Assembly (NCBI RefSeq): GCF_027889715.1 | Contig: NZ_JAPJZH010000013.1 | Coordinates: 62,001-126,000, forward strand | DNA: 64,000 bases | Direction: 5' to 3' | Source of the DNA: Allohoeflea poritis | GTDB lineage: Bacteria > Pseudomonadota > Alphaproteobacteria > Rhizobiales > Rhizobiaceae | In this document: in pieces, positions 47,742 through 55,072 of the stretch | Layout of the letters: each line of letters begins with the position of its first letter | Numbering within the stretch: the stretch's first letter is position 1 | Notes under the pieces: generated by a model | The model's input: only the letters and a program-made list of their open reading frames with translations | Told to the model about the DNA's origin: nothing | Database searches by the model: none | Translations under genes and position numbers: made by a program

Positions 47742-47910
47742 CTTATTTGGTGCATATCTCAGCTTGTTAACGGCTGGACTGCGTTTTCTGAACAATGCGA
47801 CGATAGGCTGACTCTCGACAATCGTCAAATGGGAAAGAGAGGCCGAAGCCCCTCTTTCCCGCACATGTTCAGAAACATAGTCCAGTCGCAACCACACACC
47901 TTTTCTTGCA
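47717..47910 (-). ncRNA. tracrRNA of the type II-C locus, probably with a long self-guiding form
   Basis: The anti-repeat is the minus strand of 47766-47793: its GUUCAGAAAACGCAG is fully complementary to the crRNA repeat, and the rest pairs with one mismatch and one bulge. Downstream come AAAUAAGGC, as in the nexus of other tracrRNAs, and an 8-bp stem followed by five U (47717-47741). Upstream on the same strand, 47867-47892 holds a repeat-like copy that pairs with the anti-repeat in 9-bp and 7-bp blocks. Between them are a 13-bp hairpin with a UUCG loop (47831-47860) and a 6-bp stem (47799-47804 with 47821-47826). The 5' end is not known; 47910 is a guess for a long form. Confidence 0.82.
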
Positions 47911-48090
47911 ACCATCTGGCAAGAGAGTATTGTGCTACAACTTTATGTGTCATCGATTTAGTCAGCGCCGCAACTGATCAGGCCATGTAGTCGCGAATTG
48001 CGATAGCGACCCGAAAACCCCAACACACAACCAAATTAGCTGACGCGGCCATGTCAGAATTTGCATTCATTAAGTAAAGGCGTTTGAGGA
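47911..48090. promoter_or_regulatory. Upstream region of cas9 and of the divergent tracrRNA
   Basis: AT-rich relative to the genes, with no further gene seen. It must contain the cas9 promoter and, if the long form exists, a minus-strand promoter for it. No convincing boxes were placed. AAAGG and GAGGA lie 10 and 0-1 bases before the cas9 ATG. Confidence 0.45.
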
Positions 48091-51000
48091 ATGAATATAA
48101 GAACTCTCGGACTAGACTTAGGCACGAACTCGCTCGGCTGGGCCCTTATCGAGACGAAAGGAGAGCCCGGTGAAACCAGCGAAGGACGCGTTGTCGATAT
48201 CGGCACGCGCATCTTTTCCGCCGCCGACATGGCGGGGCGCGATGCGAAGTCGAAGGAATCGCTTGCCGTCGCGCGCCGGCAGGCCCGGACCATGCGCCGA
48301 CAGCGTGACCGGAGGCTGAAGCGCAAGAAGCGCCTTTTGAAGCAGCTTTCAGATTTTGACTTGATGCCGAAAAGCAAAGCGGAGCGCGACAAATTGATCC
48401 GCGACACGGACGACGGCAAGGGCGGTGACCTGTCGGAGAGCGTTCTGGCGCTGCGGGCGAAGGCGCTGGACGAGCCTTTGACCCCGTACCAGCTCGGCCG
48501 CGTTCTGTTTCAGATGAACCAGCGACGCGGCTTCAAATCCAACCGCAAGACCGACGGCCGCGATAACGAGGCCGGGAAAATAGCTTCGGGCGTGTCGCGC
48601 TTGCAACATGCCATGGCTGCCGAAGGTGCCCGCACCTATGGCGAATTCCTTTACAAGCGGCGGCAGGCCGGCAAATCCGTGCGCACCCGCTTGCGGCCGG
48701 TGAGCGAGTTCAGCAGCGATCCGGAATTGAAGGGCGACGGGTACGAGTTCTATCCCGACCGCAGCGAACTGGAAACAGAATTCAAGGCGATCATGGAGGT
48801 GCAGGCGGGCCATCATTCGGAGTTGCTTGCTCCAAATAAGGTTGACGCGTTGCGCGAAACCATCCTGTACCAGCGGGATCTGGTGCAACCGAAAGTGGGC
48901 AAATGCAGCTATAATCCCGATGAACAACGGCTGCCCAAGGCGCATCCGTTGTTTCAGGCCTTCAGGCTCTACAAGGAAGTCAATGAGCTTGCCGTGATCG
49001 GCGAGGATCAGAACCCGGTCAAGCTGACGCCGGAGCAGCGCGATATCCTGATTCTCAAGCTCAAGAGCGCAAAGACCGCCGGTTTTCCGGCGCTGCGCAA
49101 GCTTTTGAAGCTTGGCCCGGAGTACCGGTTTAACAAGGAGACGGACAACCGTACCAAGCTTGAGGGTGATGTCATCGCCGCCGCGCTTTCGCGTAAGGAT
49201 TGCTTCGGCCCCGCATGGAGCGAAAAATCCATAGACGAGCAGTGGTCCATCATCGAAAGACTGCGCGAGGAGTCCGATCCGCAGACACTGCACGCCTGGT
49301 TGCGCAATGATTACGGCCTGGATGACGGGCGCGCCGATGCGGTGATGAAAGTGCAATTGCCTGAAGGCTATGGCCGGCTCGGGCCGTCGGCGCTCGCCAA
49401 CCTTCTCGATGCGTTGAAGCATGACACGGACGAGGATGGTAAAGTCATCACCGAGGCCGCGGCCGCGATCAAGGTTTATGGCCGCACAAATGCCGAGGAC
49501 GACCCGGATCGCGAAGCCCGCAGAACTCTGCCGAAATATCAGGAGATTTTGACCCGGCATATTCCGCCTGGCGAGGGCTCCGTCAGCGCGCCGCCCGATG
49601 ACAAGGACCCAGCCTATGACCGCCATATGGGCCGGATCACCAACCCGACGGTGCATATCGCGCTCAACCAATTGCGCCGGGTCGTCAACGCGATCATCCG
49701 CAAGCACGGTCGCCCGGATCGTATCGCCATTGAACTGGGCCGCGAGTTGAAACTCACCGACAAGCAGCGCGAAGAGGTCAACCGGGCGATCGGCAAGAAC
49801 ACCAGAGACGCCGAGGAACGGTCTAAGAAACTGGAGGAACTCGGTCAGCCTGACACCGGCTATAACCGTCTGCGGCTGAAACTGTGGGAAGAACTCAATC
49901 CGGACCAACCGCTGAACCGCGTCTGCATCTATTCCGGAGAGCCGATCACAATCGGCGACGTGTTCACGGCCGAGGTCGATGTCGATCACATCCTGCCCTA
50001 TTCGCGCACATTGGACGACAGCCAGGCCAACAGGCTGCTCTGCAAGGCGCGCGCCAACCGGGTGAAACGCAATCGCGCGCCGTCTGAGGTAACGGAATGG
50101 GACGGCGTCTACGACGATATTCTGGCGCGCGCCGGCAACCTGCCCAGGAACAAGCAATGGCGCTTTGCCCGCAACGCCATGGACCGCTTCGCCGATGAGG
50201 AAGGTTTCGCGGCGCGCCAACTGACGGACATGCAATATCTGTCGCGCATCGCGCTTTCGTACCTCGCCGCGCTGTATCCGGCCGGGCAGGCTGACATCGA
50301 CGGTGTGTTGCGCCGTCACAATCGGGTCCGCGCCCTGCCGGGGCGCATGACGGAAATGCTGCGCCGCAAATGGGGACTGAACGAAATTCTCCCCGATCAC
50401 AACTACACAGAAGCGGTGAAACCGAAGAACCGCAAGGACCACCGGCATCATTCCATCGATGCCTTCGTCATCGCCTGCACCAGCCGCTCGATGATTCAGA
50501 AAATCGCGTCCGCATCGGAGGAAATCGAAGCGCAGGGAACGGAAAAGGTGCTGTCGAAGATACCTGATCCGTGGCCCGGATTCCGTGACGAATTGCGCGA
50601 ACGGGTGCAGGCTTCCGTGGTCAGCCACAAACCGGATCACGGCACGGTGTCCCGCAAGGGCTACGCCGAGGGGAAAGGCCAGACCGCCGGACAATTGCAT
50701 AATGACACCGCTTACGGCTTTACCGGCGAGAAGGACGACAAGGGCAACGATCTCGTCGTACGCCGCGTTCCGATCACTGAGATAAAAAAAGCCGCCGATA
50801 TTTTCAGGATTCGCTGCAACAGCCATGGTCACTCTGAACTGCATGACCGCCTCTGGCAGGCAACGCGAGACCTTGAAGGCAAGGCCTTTGAAAAGGCGAT
50901 CCTCGATTTCGCCGGTACCGATGCGAAATTCAGGGGCATCCGTCATGTGCGGATCGTCGAGCCGCTGAAGACGATTCCTATCCGCGACAAGGCCGGGCGG

Positions 51001-51417
51001 GCCTACAAGGGCTACAAGGGCGACTCGAACTTCCGATACGATGTCTGGCGTTTGCCCAATGGCAAATGGGTGGCCGAGGTGGTTTCGACATTCGATGCGC
51101 ATCAGCCCGGTTGGGCATCATCGGTTCGGGCAGAGCATCCCACCGCCAAAAAGCTGATCAGCCTTCACCAAAACGACATGGTGGCCGTCGAAAGGGATGG
51201 CAGGCGGGTGATCTGCCGGGTGGTCAAATTTGGCGCCAATGGTCAGATTACACTTGCGGAGCATAGCGAAGCTGGAGCGTTAAAAAGCCGCGATGCTAAC
51301 GGCGCAGATCCGTTCAAATACATCTCACCGACAGCCGGCGGCCTGAAGAAACTCAAGGCCCGCCAGGTTCGCATCGACGAAATCGGTCAGGTGCAAGATC
51401 CCGGCCCACGCGAATAA
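48091..51417 (+). CDS. cas9: CRISPR-associated endonuclease Cas9, type II-C
   Basis: An 1108-residue Cas9, in the short size class of type II-C. RuvC-I carries D9 (LGLDLGTNSLGW); an arginine-rich bridge helix follows (VARRQARTMRRQRDRRLKR); RuvC-II carries E548 (RIAIELGREL); HNH has D632, H633 and N647 (VDVDHILPYSR); RuvC-III has H786/H787 and D790 (HRHHSIDAFV). All nuclease residues are present, so it should cut both strands. The C-terminal 250 residues form the PAM-interacting region; the PAM cannot be read from sequence. No csn2 or cas4 accompanies it, which supports II-C. Base composition by eye is like that of neighbouring genes. Confidence 0.98.
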   Translation: MNIRTLGLDLGTNSLGWALIETKGEPGETSEGRVVDIGTRIFSAADMAGRDAKSKESLAVARRQARTMRRQRDRRLKRKKRLLKQLSDFDLMPKSKAERDKLIRDTDDGKGGDLSESVLALRAKALDEPLTPYQLGRVLFQMNQRRGFKSNRKTDGRDNEAGKIASGVSRLQHAMAAEGARTYGEFLYKRRQAGKSVRTRLRPVSEFSSDPELKGDGYEFYPDRSELETEFKAIMEVQAGHHSELLAPNKVDALRETILYQRDLVQPKVGKCSYNPDEQRLPKAHPLFQAFRLYKEVNELAVIGEDQNPVKLTPEQRDILILKLKSAKTAGFPALRKLLKLGPEYRFNKETDNRTKLEGDVIAAALSRKDCFGPAWSEKSIDEQWSIIERLREESDPQTLHAWLRNDYGLDDGRADAVMKVQLPEGYGRLGPSALANLLDALKHDTDEDGKVITEAAAAIKVYGRTNAEDDPDREARRTLPKYQEILTRHIPPGEGSVSAPPDDKDPAYDRHMGRITNPTVHIALNQLRRVVNAIIRKHGRPDRIAIELGRELKLTDKQREEVNRAIGKNTRDAEERSKKLEELGQPDTGYNRLRLKLWEELNPDQPLNRVCIYSGEPITIGDVFTAEVDVDHILPYSRTLDDSQANRLLCKARANRVKRNRAPSEVTEWDGVYDDILARAGNLPRNKQWRFARNAMDRFADEEGFAARQLTDMQYLSRIALSYLAALYPAGQADIDGVLRRHNRVRALPGRMTEMLRRKWGLNEILPDHNYTEAVKPKNRKDHRHHSIDAFVIACTSRSMIQKIASASEEIEAQGTEKVLSKIPDPWPGFRDELRERVQASVVSHKPDHGTVSRKGYAEGKGQTAGQLHNDTAYGFTGEKDDKGNDLVVRRVPITEIKKAADIFRIRCNSHGHSELHDRLWQATRDLEGKAFEKAILDFAGTDAKFRGIRHVRIVEPLKTIPIRDKAGRAYKGYKGDSNFRYDVWRLPNGKWVAEVVSTFDAHQPGWASSVRAEHPTAKKLISLHQNDMVAVERDGRRVICRVVKFGANGQITLAEHSEAGALKSRDANGADPFKYISPTAGGLKKLKARQVRIDEIGQVQDPGPRE

Positions 51418-51484
51418 GGCCGCTCGTTTACCATTTCTTAAGGTTGTTTTATTGAAGAGATGCAATTCATGGTAATTTTTGATC

Positions 51485-52405
51485 ATGGACCGCATCGTCG
51501 ACATCTCCACCGAAGATCTCCACCTGGGCGTCTATCGCGGGTTTCTCACAATTGTCAAGGATCGCGAGGAGATAGGCCGCATTGCGCTGGATGATATTGG
51601 CGGCCTGATCACCCATGCTCACGGCCTGACCTGGTCCAACACCGTTTTCGTTCGGCTGTCGGAGTGCAATATCCCGGTTGTCATCTGCGCTCCGAATCAC
51701 GCACCAGTCACTTGCCTGTGGCCAATCGAGGGCCATCACCTTCAAGGGGCCAGGATGCGCGCCCAGGCTAATGCGAAACTGCCGCTCAAAAAACAGGCCT
51801 GGCAGAAGATCGTCGCCGCGAAAATTCGCAATCAGGGCGCTGTGCTGCAATCGGCCGGCCACGAGGCTGGCGCTTTCGAGATGTTGGCCAGGAAGGTTCG
51901 ATCCGGTGATCCCGACAATCTCGAAGCGCAGGCCGCCCGGCGCTACTGGCCGATGCTGATGGGTGAAGAGTTCCGCCGCAATCGTGATGGCGGAGGTGTA
52001 AACGGTTTGCTCAATTACGGTTACACTGTTCTTCGTGCCATCATATCGCGAGCGATTTGCGCGGCCGGGCTTCATCCGACACTTGCCATTCATCATTCAA
52101 ATCAGGCCAACGCCTTCGCATTGGCGGATGATCTCATGGAGCCTTACAGGCCGTTGGTGGATCGCATGGCGCTCAATCTGGCGCATGCGGGAAAGACGGG
52201 GGTCGACGGCGAAACCAAACAGGCGCTGGCCAATCTGGGAACACTGGATTTGGACACGGCGGAGGGGACGAGTCCGCTTAACGTTCAGGCGTCGCGTCTT
52301 GTACACTCGCTCGCGACCTCATTTACGGACGGTTCGGTGAAGCTTGATCTTCCACACCCCCCCGCCCCGCTCGTTCTGGCCGGACTCGGCCTCGAAGCTG
52401 AATGA
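51485..52405 (+). CDS. cas1: CRISPR integrase Cas1 (type II)
   Basis: A 306-residue Cas1 with metal-binding E148 (NLEAQAARRYW), a histidine at 203-204 (IHHSNQANAF) and acidic residues at 215-216 (LADDLMEP), matching the family. With Cas2 it inserts new spacers. ATG 51485 is used; an in-frame TTG lies 2 codons upstream. There is no strong ribosome binding site, so translation may depend on the cas9 transcript. Confidence 0.97.
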   Translation: MDRIVDISTEDLHLGVYRGFLTIVKDREEIGRIALDDIGGLITHAHGLTWSNTVFVRLSECNIPVVICAPNHAPVTCLWPIEGHHLQGARMRAQANAKLPLKKQAWQKIVAAKIRNQGAVLQSAGHEAGAFEMLARKVRSGDPDNLEAQAARRYWPMLMGEEFRRNRDGGGVNGLLNYGYTVLRAIISRAICAAGLHPTLAIHHSNQANAFALADDLMEPYRPLVDRMALNLAHAGKTGVDGETKQALANLGTLDLDTAEGTSPLNVQASRLVHSLATSFTDGSVKLDLPHPPAPLVLAGLGLEAE

Positions 52406-52776
52406 CCACTCTTTACACTGCAAGAAACGGGGAGGCGGGCGGTCCGACCCATTTGTCCGCCTATAGATTGATGTGGATGCTGGTTACCTTCGACCTTCCG
52501 GTAGAGACCAAGAAGCAACGCAAGGCGGCACATGATTTTCGCATGTTCCTGCTTGATCAAGGCTTTGAAATGAGCCAGTTTTCCAATTACATTCGCTTTT
52601 GCGCCGGTAAAGAACAGTTCGATGCTTACACCCGGCGGATAGAATCGAACCTTCCCGAGCGTGGCGATGTTTTCATATTCCAGTTCACTGACAGACAATA
52701 CGAGAATATCGTCCGATTTTCGGATCAAGCGCGACGAAAACGTCAGAAAAATCCCGGCCAGTTGGCGCTATTTTGA
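52402..52776 (+). CDS. cas2: CRISPR-associated protein Cas2
   Basis: A 124-residue Cas2: ferredoxin-like core with the strand-1 aspartate in MLVTFDLPVETKKQR and a C-terminal tail ending QLALF. It overlaps cas1 by ATGA and carries about 20 more N-terminal residues than minimal Cas2; ATG codons near 52472 could be alternative starts. Confidence 0.94.
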   Translation: MTTLYTARNGEAGGPTHLSAYRLMWMLVTFDLPVETKKQRKAAHDFRMFLLDQGFEMSQFSNYIRFCAGKEQFDAYTRRIESNLPERGDVFIFQFTDRQYENIVRFSDQARRKRQKNPGQLALF

Positions 52777-52848
52777 ACTCTTGGTGCATTTATGCGAAGC
52801 TGCGGCGGCCCAAAATCCCTTTGAAATCAGAAATTTGAGCCACCGTCT
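52777..52848. promoter_or_regulatory. Leader-like gap between cas2 and the CRISPR array
   Basis: A 72-base stretch, A+T-richer near the array, that separates cas2 from the first perfect repeat. It is a candidate site of spacer insertion because the repeats on this side are perfect and the far end is degenerate. Confidence 0.5.
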
Positions 52849-53876
52849 AGCTTAGTCGTTCAGAAAACGCAGGCCAACCGCAACTCTTTCAGAGCATCAT
52901 CCAGGTCGATCCGCAGCTTAGTCGTTCAGAAAACGCAGGCCAACCGCAACAAAACGGCATGTATGCCGAAAACGGCACATAGCTTAGTCGTTCAGAAAAC
53001 GCAGGCCAACCGCAACCGAACGTCCCGTCTGTCACGACGCGCATCCAGCTTAGTCGTTCAGAAAACGCAGGCCAACCGCAACGTATGAGCCTGTTCACCC
53101 CGGACGCGCGCAAGCTTAGTCGTTCAGAAAACGCAGGCCAACCGCAACTCATCGGTTGGGAAGAGCTTTGCAACTGGCAGCTTAGTCGTTCAGAAAACGC
53201 AGGCCAACCGCAACACCAGCCGGTCAACAAGGTTCGGTGCCGCAAAGCTTAGTCGTTCAGAAAACGCAGGCCAACCGCAACCGCGCGCGGCTTTTTGAAG
53301 TTTTTGACGCTGAGCTTAGTCGTTCAGAAAACGCAGGCTAACCGCAACCGTCACAAGATCTATTCGTTCAGGCATGCTAGCTTAGTCGTTCAGAAAACGC
53401 AGGCCAACCGCAACGCGGCCGAGCGGCTGACGCGGCGCAAGCTCAGCTTAGTCGTTCAGAAAACGCAGGCCAACCGCAACGACGAAGCTGACTTGCCCCG
53501 ATACTTGCAGAGCTTAGTCGTTCAGAAAACGCAGGCCAACCGCAACAGACCCAGACCCTTCTCAGCACGACGAGCAAGCTTAGTCGTTCAGAAAACGCAG
53601 GCCAACCGCAACATGAGAATGGGCGTTTCGGCTACTCGTTTCAGCTTAGTCGTTCAGAAAACGCAGGCCAACCGCAACCTACGTCCGCCCATGCATTGAG
53701 AACGATGAAGCTTAGTCGTTCAGAAAACGCAGGCCAACCGCAACCTTGTGCCGGTTGCAGTCTATCGTTGCCTGAGCTTAGTCGTTCAGAAAACGCAGGC
53801 CAACCGCAACCGGATGCGTAGTTGAACGCGTTGGCAACTTAGCTCAGCCATTCAGAACCAGCCCCCGCAGGTCAGC
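52849..53876 (-). CRISPR. Type II-C CRISPR array: 15 intact 36-bp repeats, one degenerate terminal repeat, 15 spacers
   Basis: The plus-strand unit starts AGCTTAGTCG, continues TTCAGAAAACGC and ends CCAACCGCAAC. Intact copies begin at 52849, 52915, 52981, 53047, 53113, 53179, 53246, 53313, 53379, 53445, 53511, 53577, 53643, 53709 and 53775. One copy has a single change (C to T at 53339). Spacers are 30 bases, two are 31, and all differ. A degenerate copy at 53841-53876 keeps 14 of 17 bases in its left half. Pairing with the tracrRNA shows that crRNAs are read from the minus strand, so transcription enters at the degenerate end. Confidence 0.98.
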
Positions 53877-55071
53877 GCCGTCCGGTCGTGCTTGCCATCG
53901 CCTTTTCAAAGATGCTGATCAGCAGGTTTCCGTTTTCCCTGCAAAGTTCCGTGACGTCTTCCCGCGCGCTGGCCTCGGCCACCGGGTCGGGGCCTGCTTT
54001 CAGCACCGGCCAGCGCTTCATGATCAGATCGGCAAGCGCGTCCGCCGAGTCCGGGTTGAAATAGTGCGCGTGCCGGTAGGCCTGTTCCCGATGGACGGCA
54101 ATATCGGAAACGAAAGCCTCCTTGCCGATGGCCCGGCAATCCTCCACAAGCATTGACCATCCCTCGAACAGGGAAGGCCGCACGATCGCCGCGGCCTGGC
54201 GCATGAGCTGGATCTGCTCCTGCCGTTGCAGCACGCCCAGCCAATGGACGCGGGAGCGGAGTCCGTTCTCGTCGATGAAGGCCTTGATCCGATTGCCGTG
54301 ATCGGGATGGCGGTAGTCGGAATCCCGTCCGGTCAGAACCAGTGCGATATCGCCGATATTCCGGTCCGTTACATGTTTGAGCGCTCTCAGCAATGTGACG
54401 TGGTTCTTGTGCTTCCACTGCTGGCTCGGAAAATAGAGGAATTTTTCCGGCAGATCGTATCGTCGCGCGATGTCGGCGGCGTCTGCCGAAAACCAGTCCG
54501 GTTCCGGGAATGTCCGGAACCGATAGACGCCGACATTGTCATTCTTCATCCCGGCAATCCGCAAAAGGTCCGATCGTGCATCATGACTGCTGACCAGCAA
54601 CTGGGTGCAGTTTTCCGCCAGGTTCCGGAATTCGGCATCCCGTTGTCTGCATTCCTTTTCGCTGAAGAATTGCGGATACCGGGCATGCTGGCAATCGGGT
54701 ATCCAGCCGATGGCCGGTGTCGGGACCGGGAAACCGAGCTGGCGGCGTATGGGGAAAACAACGTCGACGTGGTTCCTGATGATCTTTCTCAGATGAATGC
54801 CGCCCACGAGCTGGCGCAGCTTGATCCTGCGCCAGGAACGGCTTTCCAGGGCCCTTGGAAGGTCAAAACGATGGACCTCGTCGAAAGCGTCGATGAATTG
54901 CGAGAAATGGGAAAGATCCATTCCGCGCGGCGCGATCAGCTTGAGCCGAATGTCATTCCCGCCGTTCGCATGCTGCAAGGCTCGTGCTGCGGCGCCGATA
55001 TACAATGTTCCGGCGATCCAGCCCGGATCGAGCGCCAGCATGCCGACCGAAATCGATTGCGTTTGCGCCAT
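53872..55071 (-). CDS. GT4-like glycosyltransferase
   Basis: A 399-residue GT-B glycosyltransferase of family 4 type: YFPSQQWKHKNHVTLLRAL (hinge/nucleotide-sugar side) and RPSLFEGWSMLVEDCRAIGK with the usual E-x7-E region. It is probably cytoplasmic or membrane-associated and adds a sugar to a glycan. It starts 1 base after the kelch gene, so the two are one operon. Its stop codon overlaps the degenerate CRISPR repeat. The acceptor is unknown; surface polysaccharide or flagellin are possible. Confidence 0.85.
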   Translation of the reverse strand: MAQTQSISVGMLALDPGWIAGTLYIGAAARALQHANGGNDIRLKLIAPRGMDLSHFSQFIDAFDEVHRFDLPRALESRSWRRIKLRQLVGGIHLRKIIRNHVDVVFPIRRQLGFPVPTPAIGWIPDCQHARYPQFFSEKECRQRDAEFRNLAENCTQLLVSSHDARSDLLRIAGMKNDNVGVYRFRTFPEPDWFSADAADIARRYDLPEKFLYFPSQQWKHKNHVTLLRALKHVTDRNIGDIALVLTGRDSDYRHPDHGNRIKAFIDENGLRSRVHWLGVLQRQEQIQLMRQAAAIVRPSLFEGWSMLVEDCRAIGKEAFVSDIAVHREQAYRHAHYFNPDSADALADLIMKRWPVLKAGPDPVAEASAREDVTELCRENGNLLISIFEKAMASTTGRR

Positions 55072-55072
55072 C

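Noticed and set aside
47867-47892. A plus-strand reading of this segment as the true anti-repeat, giving a tracrRNA toward cas9.
   Set aside because: It also resembles the complement of the crRNA repeat, but pairs less well at the GCG-UUUU part, and no U-tract hairpin follows on the plus strand. The UUCG loop and terminator are on the minus strand.
48024-48032. A partial match between the bases just 5' of the repeat-like copy in the tracrRNA and the cas9 upstream region (TGTGTG plus flanking bases).
   Set aside because: Only six contiguous, low-complexity bases agree, with a mismatch or insertion next. This is no better than chance and cannot be taken as the self-target of a long tracrRNA.
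48349-51102. 917-codon minus-strand open frame opposite cas9.
   Set aside because: It is a shadow of a GC-rich gene; it has no recognisable domain and no ribosome binding site, and the opposite strand carries a complete Cas9.
52777-52848. A csn2 or cas4 gene, which would make the system II-A or II-B.
   Set aside because: No frame of suitable length exists between cas2 and the array or elsewhere near the locus.
53295-53699. Open frame of 134 codons across the CRISPR array, and a similar minus-strand frame at 52889-53245.
   Set aside because: They are read-through of the 36-base repeat with 30-base spacers (66 is a multiple of three), giving a false repetitive protein.
47614-53880. A mobile element carrying the CRISPR locus.
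   Set aside because: No transposase, integrase, tRNA edge, or flanking direct or inverted repeats were seen, and composition is like that of the neighbours by eye.
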